Shown here: in pieces, positions 25,135 through 34,000 of the stretch
Layout of the letters: each line of letters starts with the position of its first letter
Numbering within the stretch: position 1 is the stretch's first letter
Source of the DNA: CAVVUC01 sp963751395
Lineage (GTDB): Bacteria > Verrucomicrobiota > Verrucomicrobiia > Chthoniobacterales > Chthoniobacteraceae
Reading direction: 5' to 3'
Assembly (NCBI GenBank): GCA_963751395.1
Contig: CAVVUC010000001.1
Location: forward strand, 682,001 to 746,000
Length of the DNA: 64,000 nt
Made by a program: the position numbers and the translations under genes
The notes under the pieces: generated by a model
The model's database searches: none
The model's input: the letters and a program-made list of their open reading frames with translations, nothing else
Told to the model about the DNA's origin: nothing

Positions 25135-26555
25135 GTCTCTGTCCCACTCTCCCATTCTGTGTGAAACGTGCCCTTGGCGTCGTTCCGCTCATAAGTGTGC
25201 GCCCCGAAATAATCGCGCTGGGCCTGAACCAAATTCGCTGGCAGCCGGGCACTGCGATAAGCGTCGAAATAACCCAACGAAACCATCAACCCCGGAATCG
25301 GCACGCCTGATTCGGACGCGTGGCTCACGATGCGACGCAAATCTTCCTGATGCTCCATGAGCTTGCTCGACAGGCTGGAATCCAGCAGCAGGTTCGGCAG
25401 TTCGCGCCGCGCATGGAACGCCGCGCAGATGTCTTCCAACAATGCGGCGCGAATGATGCAACCGCCCCGCCAGATCCGTGCCACCGCTTCCAGATCGAGT
25501 TGATAGCCGTATTTGCCTGAAGCCCCTGTCAAAAGCGCCATGCCTTGCGCATAGGTGATGACCATCGCGGCATAAAGCGCGCGGCCCAATTGCGTGATGA
25601 ACGCGTCGCGGTCGCCGGTGATGCGTTGTATGGGTCGCTGATAAATCGCGCCCGCCTGCTCGCGTTCCTTTTCGAACACAGACAAGTCCCGCATCGCGAC
25701 TGCCAGGTCGATCGTCGGGATCGGCACTTGCAACTCCATTGCGCTTTGTGAGGTCCACATACCCGTGCCTTTTTGTTTGGCCACATCAAGGATTTCGTCA
25801 ATCAGCCGCTTCCCGGTCTTCTCGTCCTGTTTGGAGAAAATATGGCTCGTGATCTCCACCAGATAGCCATTGAGTTCTCCCTTGTTCCATAAAGCATGGG
25901 CCTCATGCAGTTCGTCGTCGTTCAAGCCGAGACCGCGTTTCATCAGGTCATAGGTTTCGGCGAGTAGTTGCATGATCCCGTATTCGATGCCGTTGTGGAC
26001 CATCTTCACGAAGTGCCCTGCCGAGCCGGGACCGAGGTAAGTTACGCAGGGATCGCCGTTGACTTTCGCGGCTGCCGCTTCAAAAACGAGACGGACGCGC
26101 TCATAGGCATCCTTCGGCCCGCCGGGCATGATGCTCGGTCCATGACGCGCACCCTCTTCGCCACCTGACACGCCCACACCTAGAAATTGAATGCCTCTCG
26201 CCGCCAGATCCCGGGCGCGCACGTTGGTGTCTTTGAAATAGGAATTGCCGGCATCAATGATGAGATCGCCCTTATCCAGGTGCGGCAATAAATCCTTGAT
26301 GACCGAATCCACCGGGGCGCCGGCGGGCACCAGCATCATGATTGCGCGCGGCTTGCGCAGCAGCGCAATGAAATCAACGATGTTCGCCGCGCCGAACACC
26401 TTGCGTTCGGCGGATTCTTTCAGCAACGCTTCGATCTTGGCCGCATCCTTGTCATAGCCCGCCACCTCACAGCCGTGATCGGCCATGTTCAGGACGAGAT
26501 TCCGCCCCATGACGCCCAGACCGATCATGCCGATTTCACATTTTTGTGACTTCAT
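25131..26555 (-). CDS. gnd: 6-phosphogluconate dehydrogenase, decarboxylating
   Basis: A 474-aa enzyme, the long (non-GndA-short) form. IGMIGLGVMGRNLVLNMADH is the NADP site, GVGVSGGEEGARHGPSIMPG and FVKMVHNGIEYGIMQLLAE the substrate and catalytic Lys regions, and the C-terminal helical tail is complete. It is coupled to zwf downstream and begins one base after a 66-codon ORF upstream. Gene order gnd-zwf with lactonase absent suggests spontaneous hydrolysis or a lactonase elsewhere. Confidence 0.95.
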   Translation of the reverse strand: MKSQKCEIGMIGLGVMGRNLVLNMADHGCEVAGYDKDAAKIEALLKESAERKVFGAANIVDFIALLRKPRAIMMLVPAGAPVDSVIKDLLPHLDKGDLIIDAGNSYFKDTNVRARDLAARGIQFLGVGVSGGEEGARHGPSIMPGGPKDAYERVRLVFEAAAAKVNGDPCVTYLGPGSAGHFVKMVHNGIEYGIMQLLAETYDLMKRGLGLNDDELHEAHALWNKGELNGYLVEITSHIFSKQDEKTGKRLIDEILDVAKQKGTGMWTSQSAMELQVPIPTIDLAVAMRDLSVFEKEREQAGAIYQRPIQRITGDRDAFITQLGRALYAAMVITYAQGMALLTGASGKYGYQLDLEAVARIWRGGCIIRAALLEDICAAFHARRELPNLLLDSSLSSKLMEHQEDLRRIVSHASESGVPIPGLMVSLGYFDAYRSARLPANLVQAQRDYFGAHTYERNDAKGTFHTEWESGTET

Positions 26556-26556
26556 T

Positions 26557-26757
26557 TCATTTTCCAGTTTGTTCTATCTTTGGCCGGTTCAGCATTCGTG
26601 AGTGCTTCTCCCTCATGGCGTTCATCAAAACATCGAATGCCTTGATGAATTTTTGAACGTCTTCGTCTTCGGGTTGCTGGGTGGTCATAAACTCCTTTGC
26701 CAATTTCCCAACTGCAATGCAGTTGCGCAAATCGCCATTAAATTTGAAATATCGCAT
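26557..26757 (-). CDS. Small conserved-looking protein at the head of the gnd operon
   Basis: A 66-aa ORF (MRYFKFNGDLRNCIAVGKLA...) ending TGA one base before the gnd ATG, so the spacing argues that it is translated and coupled. The middle is acidic (QQPEDEDVQKFIKAFDVLM) and the end basic. No family is recognised; it could be a regulator or a leader ORF. It is the first candidate gene of the sugar operon. Confidence 0.55.
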   Translation of the reverse strand: MRYFKFNGDLRNCIAVGKLAKEFMTTQQPEDEDVQKFIKAFDVLMNAMREKHSRMLNRPKIEQTGK

Positions 26758-27209
26758 AAGACCATTGGGAACGGTATAGGGTGTTCATCCCCGATGGTTC
26801 TATAGCTGTTGTTTTAGGCCGAAATTGTTCCGATGCGATCAAAGGAAATCTTTTTCCGAGTTCGTTCCGGCATCTGGGTTGGGCGTCCCCCACTCAATTT
26901 CTATGAGGACTTCGTTTTTCAACTTTACACTTTTTTTGCGGCACCGCCGCCCATCGGGAACGTGCTCCGTGCGTCTCCAAGCCCGATAAACAGGGCTTTC
27001 CGCGATTTTATTCGCGGCTCATTTCGCGCTCTGAAAAAGGCCAAAGTGCCCACCCAGTCTGGGGGCAGTGTGTCCAGCATCTCAACGCCGGATTCATTGG
27101 CCTCAACCGCGCGATCGAAGCGTGTTTCAGGCGATTTTTCGCAATGCGAATATCGGCATGTGTGAATACGCGCATACAACCAATGTGCGAGTATTCGCGT
27201 ATTCGAGTT
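26758..27209. other. AT-rich intergenic region with repeated CGAATA half-sites
   Basis: No supported gene. The part near 26760-26940 is relatively AT-rich and probably holds the promoter of the minus-strand sugar operon, although no consensus box could be fixed. Near 27147-27205, GCGAATA, GTGAATACGCG, GAGTATTCGC and CGCGTATTCG form two facing pairs of a GAATA/TATTC half-site with internal symmetry, a possible operator or terminator. One plus-strand frame (26833-27165) has no protein-like features. Confidence 0.4.
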
Positions 27210-27434
27210 TCAGCTTCGGGGCGATTTCGCGACCGGATGGAACTGAGCGCGCAGAGTTTCCAGTTCATCGTCGGTGAGCGCGACGATGCCGGAAGGGCCG
27301 ATATGACCGCAGGATTCTATGGAGCCTTGTGCGAGAGCACGCTTCATCCGCGACACCGGAATGTTGAGCAGACGGCTCAATTCGCTGAGGCTCATCACAT
27401 GGGTGTCGGAACGGGATTTGGAAATGGTGATCAT
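27210..27434 (-). CDS. Small putative HTH protein
   Basis: A 74-aa protein from the Met at 27434: SLSELSRLLNIPVSRMKRAL looks like a helix-turn-helix recognition unit, followed by SGIVALTDDELETLRAQ. Ten bases separate it from the upstream small gene, so it belongs to the cluster 27210-28028. It is possibly an excisionase-like or phage regulatory protein; the family is not recognised. Confidence 0.5.
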   Translation of the reverse strand: MITISKSRSDTHVMSLSELSRLLNIPVSRMKRALAQGSIESCGHIGPSGIVALTDDELETLRAQFHPVAKSPRS

Positions 27435-27444
27435 GGATGATTCC

Positions 27445-27669
27445 TCATGCCGCCTTCGCTCTTTTCCTCCAGACCTCGATGCCATTGTCTCCTTTGATGA
27501 GCGCAAAGTCGATGCAGCCGCGATTCAGATCGGCAACGACTTTGTCGAGCATCGCCTGCTCGCCCGGCAGCGCGAAGCCGGTGGTCAATGGACGATAGCC
27601 CGCCCTTTCGGCCTGCCGCCTGGTTTGTTGCTTGGTGGTTGGTTTGTTCTTCGTGGGACTGGTTTTCAT
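27445..27669 (-). CDS. Small hypothetical protein
   Basis: A 74-aa protein starting MKTSPTKNKPTTKQQTRRQA, basic at the N-terminus, then RPLTTGFALPGEQAMLDKVV and DFALIKGDNGIEVWRKR. The start overlaps the stop of the upstream nuclease gene (ATGA, 27666-27669), so the two are coupled. No family recognised. The frame's extension to 27765 is antisense shadow and is rejected. Confidence 0.5.
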   Translation of the reverse strand: MKTSPTKNKPTTKQQTRRQAERAGYRPLTTGFALPGEQAMLDKVVADLNRGCIDFALIKGDNGIEVWRKRAKAA

Positions 27670-28028
27670 AGTCTTGAATTTTGCTGTTGCTCTGAAATGC
27701 GGCGTATCAACCGCTCGACGTTTGGGGCGGTGATTTGCTTCTCGGTCAGACGAACGACTGACCAACCGGCGAGGAACGCTTCGAGATACTTCTCGGCGTC
27801 CGCAATGAAGCCGGCGGCGCGGTTGTGGCGGCCGCCGCCATTGATGAAGACGCCGCCCTCAACCTCGATCAGCGTCCGGCTCTCGATGTGCGCGAAGTCT
27901 GCGCGCCATTTGCGCTCCGGGTGGAACATGAACTCGCTCTTCAATTCAGGCCCGCCAAGTCCGCGCCAATAGAGTTCGAACTTCGCTTCGAGACTGGAGG
28001 CTTTTGTTCTTGAGCGAAGCCGTGGCAC
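27666..28028 (-). CDS. Small PD-(D/E)XK nuclease-like protein (DUF559/Vsr-like)
   Basis: A 120-aa protein. KWRADFAHIESRTLIEVEGG is an Asp...Glu-x-Glu arrangement at the place of a PD-(D/E)XK metal site (the final Lys is replaced by Gly), and FINGGGRHNRAAGFIADAEK with LAGWSVVRLTEKQI continue the fold seen in DUF559 and very-short-patch-type nucleases. Such stand-alone proteins are common in phage and plasmid regions. It is the first gene of a coupled three-gene cluster. Confidence 0.65.
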   Translation of the reverse strand: MPRLRSRTKASSLEAKFELYWRGLGGPELKSEFMFHPERKWRADFAHIESRTLIEVEGGVFINGGGRHNRAAGFIADAEKYLEAFLAGWSVVRLTEKQITAPNVERLIRRISEQQQNSRL

Positions 28029-28060
28029 GCATACCAGCGCGCGTCAACGATCGCAGCCGT

Positions 28061-28483
28061 TTACGAATTCGTGGCGAACGGATTTAACAGCTTTACGCCG
28101 GTCTTGGCGAAGTCGGCCGTATTTCGTGTGACCAGGGTGAGTTGGTGCCGCTGCGCGGTGGCTGCGATCTGACTGTCCAGAGACGAAACTATGATTCCGG
28201 CCCGATCCCACTTCGCCTTGAGCTGACCCCATACGTGCGCCGTGCTCGTGTTGAAACTGAGCACGCGGCCTTTCATGCAATCGCAGAGGGCTTCGAGCCA
28301 CACACGGAGTTCGGTTCTGCGTTTGCCACTTGGCAGCCTTTCGATGCCCCGGCGGATTTCGCCGATGGTGATGGTGCTCACGTAGGGACTGCTCTCGTTC
28401 TGGCGGAGCCACGCGACAACTTGCGCGTCCGGTTTTGGCTTCACCGGCTCGCTGAAGACATTCGTGTCCACCAGAAAACTCAC
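28061..28483 (-). CDS. VapC-type PIN-domain toxin
   Basis: A 140-aa ribonuclease toxin. MSFLVDTNVFSEPVKPKPD holds the first acidic residue of the PIN site, STITIGEIRRGIERLPSGKR the second, SLDSQIAATAQRHQLTLVTR and NTADFAKTGVKLLNPF the third and the C-terminal strand. Its start overlaps the antitoxin stop by four bases, the standard VapBC arrangement. Typical targets are tRNAs or rRNA, but the specific target is unknown. Confidence 0.9.
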   Translation of the reverse strand: MSFLVDTNVFSEPVKPKPDAQVVAWLRQNESSPYVSTITIGEIRRGIERLPSGKRRTELRVWLEALCDCMKGRVLSFNTSTAHVWGQLKAKWDRAGIIVSSLDSQIAATAQRHQLTLVTRNTADFAKTGVKLLNPFATNS

Positions 28484-28716
28484 AGCGCGAGAGGCTGCGA
28501 GTCGTCGGCTTCACGCGCAGGAACCACAAACGATGACGGGCAGGCGAGCAGGAGATTCACAAGGCCGCGGTTGGCCGGATGCGAAACCCGGCGCAGGGTG
28601 ATCGTATCTTCGTCCTCGATGGCGACCTCGAAGTCGTCACCAGGCGACAAATGAAGCTGCTGCCGCACGGGTACGGGAAGCACAAGCTGGCCTTTCTGGG
28701 AAAGCACGGTCGTCAT
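28480..28716 (-). CDS. VapB-type antitoxin, AbrB/SpoVT fold
   Basis: A 78-aa DNA-binding antitoxin. VLSQKGQLVLPVPVRQQLHL and GDDFEVAIEDEDTITLRRV form the swapped-hairpin AbrB N-terminal domain; the Pro/Arg-containing tail VPAREADDSQPLAL would bind the toxin. It is expected to autoregulate the pair from a promoter just upstream of 28716. Confidence 0.88.
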   Translation of the reverse strand: MTTVLSQKGQLVLPVPVRQQLHLSPGDDFEVAIEDEDTITLRRVSHPANRGLVNLLLACPSSFVVPAREADDSQPLAL

Positions 28717-28756
28717 GTAGGATATTCTTACCTCTTCCGGTTTCGGAACGCAAGCG

Positions 28757-29009
28757 TCAAAGCAACTCCGGCTGGCTCGGATCAGCCACGCTCGCCTCGA
28801 TCTCGTCGGTGAACGTCTTGCTAATGCGGCAGGCGACCTTGACCTTTGTGGGCGAGGCGCTCCGGTCGAAGGTCGTGCGAAAGGAAATGCTGAAATTTTC
28901 CGTCGTCATCCGCCGCTTCCTCGGCTTCGCGAAAATGGGCGGAGAGCAGATCGCGGATGTGGGTGAGAACGCTGTCCTGTTCGGCTTGGGCAAGGGGAGT
29001 GGTTGTCAT
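28757..29009 (-). pseudogene. Small gene broken by a one-base frameshift
   Basis: The first frame (MTTTPLAQAEQDSVLTHIRD to DDDGKF, from 29009) and a second frame (FSISFRTTFDRSASPTKVKV to the stop at 28757) join into a coherent protein of about 83 aa if one base is removed near 28885-28895, in an AAAATTT run. The joined protein ends DEIEASVADPSQPELL and resembles small phage or mobile-element proteins of unknown function. It is either a true pseudogene or a sequencing error. Confidence 0.6.
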
Positions 29010-29025
29010 GCCTCCGGGCCGGCTG

Positions 29026-29268
29026 TCAATTACCGCGTTTCTTCTTCAACAGCATCTTGAACCACGCATCCATTTCCTTGCGGTGGCGCGTGAGGTCGGC
29101 TTTTGAATTGTCGGCAATCATCAGCGCCAGAATAACGAGCACGGCCACCTTCTCGTGGACGCCGTGATTCGTGCTCTTTTTGGAGCGAACGGTGGTGATG
29201 ACAACCTCGCCTCCCAGAAACTCGAAAACATCCCTGTCGCCGTCGTGGTGTTCAACTGTGATGATCAT
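29026..29268 (-). CDS. Small hypothetical protein with a hydrophobic segment
   Basis: An 80-aa protein: MIITVEHHDGDRDVFEFLGG, then VITTVRSKKSTNHGVHEKVA, then the hydrophobic stretch VLVILALMIADN and a basic tail ending MLLKKKRGN. It lies 16 bp upstream of the frameshifted gene on the same strand. No family recognised. Confidence 0.45.
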   Translation of the reverse strand: MIITVEHHDGDRDVFEFLGGEVVITTVRSKKSTNHGVHEKVAVLVILALMIADNSKADLTRHRKEMDAWFKMLLKKKRGN

Positions 29269-29306
29269 GGGGCGATGTTACGCGGCGGCATGAGACATCT
29301 GCTGTA

Positions 29307-29640
29307 TCACCCGGCGAGCCTTTCGTAAATTTCGACCACCGGCCGCAAATCCTGCCTCAGTGCCTCGCGTTTCTCCGGCGTGGCCGAATCGAGCCAGCCG
29401 CTGCGCATCAGTTTTCCCCAGAACGCGCAAATGCTGTTCACGTAGGGATGGCAGTTCTCGATGCCGCGGTCGGTGTCGTTGGCGCGCATTTCAGCGGGAG
29501 TCAGCAGGCGGCCGGCATCGATGCTGCGGGCCAGCCGCCGGGTGGAGATCGGTTTGCCCTCGATTTTCTTCTGCGCCGCAAGTTCGAGCCACCGGGTTTT
29601 CTTAAAGTCGTCCCTGATCCTAGCGACTTTCCGGTGGTGC
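29307..29640 (-). pseudogene. C-terminal gene fragment of unknown family
   Basis: The last 110 codons before the stop at 29307 are protein-like: RIRDDFKKTRWLELAAQKKI, RRLARSIDAGRLLTPAEMRA, GIENCHPYVNSICAFWGKLM and RSGWLDSATPEKREALRQDL. Upstream codons of the same frame read like the antisense of a plus-strand ATPase fragment and are not convincing, so the gene seems truncated at its 5' end. Function unknown. Confidence 0.45.
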
Positions 29641-29651
29641 TCCCACGACAG

Positions 29652-29897
29652 GCTCTCGTCGAGCGCGCCAACCTGAACCCCGACCAGGCGGCAACGGTGA
29701 TCGCTGCGTTGTCGAGTGAAACCGGCCTCTGCGAACTTGAAACCGTCGAGTTGCGCGACGATCCCTCCATCGAGCTGAAGGACGGTGCGGAATACAAACA
29801 GTCCGGCTCGCTTTCCACGGGCCAGAAGTGCGCGACGATTCTGCCGATCCTGCTGCTGGAAAGTGAAAACCCGCTGCTGGTGGATGAACCCGAGGAC
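29652..29897 (+). pseudogene. Fragment of an SMC/ABC-type ATPase
   Basis: About 82 codons contain SGSLSTGQKCATILPILLLE and NPLLVDEPED, the signature (LSTGQ-like) and Walker B of SMC/RecN-type ATPases, with ELETVELRDDPSIELKDG before them. Neither the Walker A part upstream nor the expected downstream D-loop and His-loop follows, so only an internal piece remains. It probably derives from a defence or mobile-element ATPase gene. Confidence 0.6.
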
Positions 29898-30050
29898 ATG
29901 CGCGCCTATACGCAGACGCTGCCCAATGAAAGGCACCGGGAACGCTTCGCCGAACTGGTTACCCTTGCCGTTTCGCTGGCGCGGGAGGAACTTGCGGCCA
30001 CACGAACTCTTCATGCTCTTGTAAAGACTTCCGAGCGATCGCGATCGCTT

Positions 30051-30638
30051 TCAGGCCATGACCAGATTTCGATGCAGAACAACGTCATTGAATTTGTGGT
30101 CACAGGTGTCGAAACAGAAAGCTTCCTTCGACCGCCGAGTCTCGATCCTCACGCGAGGCGGCACTTCCTGGCGGTCGGAAATTTGCGCTCCGTCTGCTTC
30201 CGTAAACCAGCCGCGAATCGACTCCGCAGTCACAGGCTCCGTTTCTTTCTCAGGCTTCCGGTGCGACTCGGCGATCGCCTCGAGAATCGCTGCGTCGAGC
30301 AGCTTGTTCCAGAGTTTGCGGAAGAGCGTGCCCGAGCCGTAAACGTCCGCCGTGTTGATCTTCCCATTGATCACGAATGCGTAGCCCAGCGCATCGGGCG
30401 CATCGTCGAGCATTTTCGCCAGCGCCCCGCGATAGGTTTCCTTCCGCTTTTGCAGGTCGGCATCCTCGACCGCCAACTGGTAGCTCATGGGTGATTCCAT
30501 CGCGTGAACCGCCTTGTCGAGGCTGGCGCTCAGATCCTGTTGCGTCTCGGCAACTTTCGCCCACACCTCGCCCTGGCTCTTGCTCAGCTTCCGTCTGCTC
30601 CATCGCGTCATCGAGCGGAATGAAGCGGCTGCCATCAA
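30051..30638 (-). pseudogene. ARPP-1-like (DUF6569) protein, N-terminally broken
   Basis: The frame contains KSQGEVWAKVAETQQDLSAS, MSYQLAVEDADLQKRKETYR and DALGYAFVINGKINTADVYG followed by SGTLFRKLWNKLLDAAILEA, matching the ARG/phosphatase-associated ARPP-1 family as I remember it. The first 15 or so codons are not family-like, while the adjacent frame has DGSRFIPLDDAMEQ just upstream, indicating a frameshift near 30600 and loss of the N-terminus. The role of the family is unknown. Confidence 0.55.
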
Positions 30639-30992
30639 ATGAATCGCTTCCGCTTAACCCTGCCCGTCTTTCTTGGAACAAGAATGGGAACAGGAGTAGG
30701 ACCGGGCGGTTCGTGCTACTTGATTGAGTAAGTCATATCAGTCGCGTTCACGTCATCTATTTTGGAAGCGTTGTCGCCGCGACGCCCCACAGCGCCGCGG
30801 CGACTTTTGCTTTCCGTGCCCACACGTCGATTCCCCAATCGAACAACACGGAAAAATTCCTGGTCGTATTTTCCAACAGGCAGGCCTGTTGCAGCCGGGG
30901 ACGCCGAACCCGGCCGGCCTCAACGTGGCCGTTGTAGCCGGGGACGCCGAACCCAGCCGGCCGGCCTCAACGTGGCCGGCTACAGTGGCCGG
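30639..30992. other. Gene-free stretch ending in tandem repeats
   Basis: The 30650-30890 part has no supported gene. The end (30893-31010) is a repeat block described separately. Confidence 0.4.
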
Positions 30993-31010
30993 CTACAGTG
31001 GCCGGCTACA
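30893..31010. repeat. GTAGCCGGGGACGCC and GTGGCCGGCTACA repeat block
   Basis: A unit of about 49 bp (AGCCGGGGACGCCGAACC ... GGCCGGCCTCAACGTGGCC) occurs twice, followed by three exact tandem copies of the 13-mer GTGGCCGGCTACA at 30972-31010. It abuts the stop of the giant repeat protein. Related GTAGCCGGGGTCT units occur inside the kinase gene at 40087-40182, so this is a dispersed family in the chromosome. Confidence 0.75.
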
Positions 31011-34000
31011 GCGGCGGCGCAACAACAGTCCGCCAATTGCGCCGATGGCCAGCATGCCAATCGTCCCGGGCTCGGGCACTGGAGCCGGGGCCAGTTCGCC
31101 CAAGTCCTTGCCGCCACCTCCGGCAAACGCGGTCGTTCCCGAGATGGTCAGCCCCGTGATGTCGAGCACCTTGACGGTCCCCGTGTGCGCGGTCAGGACT
31201 GCCGTGCCGCTGGTCTGGATGTCCAGTCCACCGGTCAGCGTTTCGCTCACTGCGAATTCCAGCGTGCCGGCAGTGACGGTGGTCAAGCCGGTGTAGCTGT
31301 TCGATGCCGTCAACTTCAAGTATCCGCCGCCATTCACATCCAGCGCCAGGCTTGCCGCCGTCCCGTTGGTGATGATGCCTCCATAGGTCGAGCTGCCGGT
31401 CACGGTCAACAACGAGTTGCTGGTGCCCGTGTTGGTGACGGTGGCTGCGTGGGTGCTCTTGGTGATTCCGGCCAGCGATTGGTTCTTGCCGGCGAGATCG
31501 AAAGTTCCGGCCCCGCTGACGCCGAGGTCCACCGTCGCGTTGGTGGCCAGGCCGTTGGTCACTCCAAGCGTCGCGGTCCCTGTCACGCCCATTTCCGCAT
31601 AGGAGCCGCCTCCGCTGTAAACGACCATGCCGTCGCGTTGCTGGACCTTGACCGAGGAAGTGATGGAGCCGGTGAGGTTGAGCGTGCCGCCGTTCGTACT
31701 GGCGAAGTGACCGCCGCCGGCCCCGGTGGAGCCGTTGATCGTGATGTCGCCGCTCACGGTGACGCTCTCGCCCGCCACCGTGCCCAAGTTCCGGAGCAGG
31801 CCGCTGGAGGTAAAGCCCGTGGCGCTGCCTCCGACGATGACGATGTCGTTTGCAATGTTCACGCCGTTGGCGAGTTGCAGGCGCTTGGCTCCGTCTCCAA
31901 AGGTGGCTGTGCCCGTGCCAAGAACGGTGTCGTTGGAAGCGGTGACATACCCTTCATTGAAGAGGAAACCTCCGCCGAAGCTGTTGCTGCCCGACAGCGT
32001 CAGGGTGGAGCCACCTGTCTTGGCGAGGGCACCATCTCCAATGATATTTCCGGAGACAACGCCGGGTGCACTTGTCCTGAACGTGGTGGTCGTCGATGCA
32101 GCCAGCGTGACCGTTCCCGAAAACACGGGGCGCCACCCGTTCCACTGGAGTCCACGGTGCTCAAAGTGCCCCCGTTGGAGGTGATGTCATTGGGGAGTGT
32201 GACGGTGGTCCCAGCGTTGAAGGATCCAAGCTGGAGTTCGCCCGCCGGATTAACCACATAAATCCCGGAGCCCGCGTAAGTGTTGTACAGGTGAAAGGCG
32301 AAAATGCCGGCGTCGATCTGGACCGTGCCGTTGTTATCCATCGGGCGTGCCACCACGCCGAAGAAATTGCTGTCTTCCTTGATCAGCGTGACTCCGTTGT
32401 TGACCGTCAGGCTGGAGCCGCCCTGGCGGACATCCCACCGCTTCGTGCCGCCGATGCGACTGTCCGCACTGACGGTGATGTAGCCGTTGACGGCATAGAT
32501 CTGATCCGCAGTCCCACTGTTGATCATTTTGCCACCGGCGAGATCGAATGACTCCGCTGCCAACTGGAAGCTGTTGATATCGAAGATGCCGCCGGCATTG
32601 ATGGTCGTGCTCTGGGCTGTGCTGCCAAGCGCGGAGGCATTCCCGGCTCTCACGGTGCCGGCATTGATGATCGTCGCCCCCATGTAGGTGTTGGGCGCTG
32701 CCAGCGTCAGGGTGCCGCTGCCGGACTTGGTCAAAGAAGAGGCTCCGCTGAGGACCCCGCTGCTCGTGAGATCGTTGCCGTTGGTGTCGATCGTGGCGTC
32801 TGCATTGAGCACATACTTCCGGCTGCTGGAGATAGTGCCGCCCAACTGGAGCGTGCCGCCGAGGCCTGTGAAAGTCAGGTTGCCCGTGCTGGCTCCCAAG
32901 GCTGCGGCGTTGTTTACGTTGATCGTGCCGCCGTTGAGCGTGGTTCCGCCCGTGTAGCTGTTGCTACTGGTGATCGTAAGCGTGCCGGTGCCGGTCTTGA
33001 CCAGGCTGCCGGTGGCGATTCCATAGCCGTTGCTGCTGCTAAGGATGTAATTGTTTGTGCTGTTGTCGAAGGTCGTCTTAAACGGACTGAGGTTCTCGGC
33101 GATCTCCACCTGAAGGTTGCTCGTCGCGGTGTCGTCAAAGAGGACGGCGTCGTTGGCAACGAAGTCAGTGGCAGACCCCGAGGTTTGCAGTTTCCAGTTT
33201 GAGGAACCACCCACAATGGCCGTCGTCCAATTTTTGTTCTGCCCTCCTGTCCACACCGGCACGTCGCCGTTGATGGTGATGGTGAGAATGTTGGATGCAA
33301 CCGAGAGAGAAGCACCGGTCTGGCGCGGGTTCGCGTTGGAGTTTGATACCGTGCCGAGCACGAAACTGCTGGTGCCGGAACCGTCAATGCTGCTCCAAGC
33401 CATCAGATCGTAGGACGTATTCACGGACCAGCCAGCTGTGTTGCTGGCGTTGACGACGATGTTGCCAGGTGCCGTCGTGAGGTTGCCTGAGACATACAAG
33501 GCCGCTCCGGGAACACCCGCGCTTCCCGCCACGTTCACGGTGCCTGATCCGCTGAACACCAGTGTGTCGATGGTCAGGTTTCCGGCATTGTTGAAGCCGG
33601 CAGTGAGAATGCCTCCATCGGTCACCGTGGTTGTTCCGCTCAAGACACCCGATCCCGCGAGAATCGCTCCGCCCGCCACAGTAACGCTCGGCGACGCCAG
33701 CGACCCGTTCACGTTCAGCCTGCCGTTGTTGACTTCGGTTGCGCCGGTGTAAGTGTTGATGCCGGTAAAGGTCTGCACTCCGGTGCCGCTCTTGACGATC
33801 TTAACAGTCCCCCCCGCCGTGCCGTCCGTGATGATGCCGAGGTAGGACGTGGAAGTGGTGCCGCTGATGGTCAGGGTCGAAGCTGTGGCGCCAGTGTTGG
33901 TTAGGATGCTGCCTGTTCCGCTGGTTTGGGAAAGGCCGGCCACGGTCTGGTTAAAGCCATTCATATCGAAAATCAGCGCTCCGAAACCGCCCGACGAACC

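Noticed and set aside
26833..27165. 110-codon plus-strand ORF in the intergenic region
   Set aside because: No protein-like composition, no ribosome-binding site, and it overlaps the half-site cluster.
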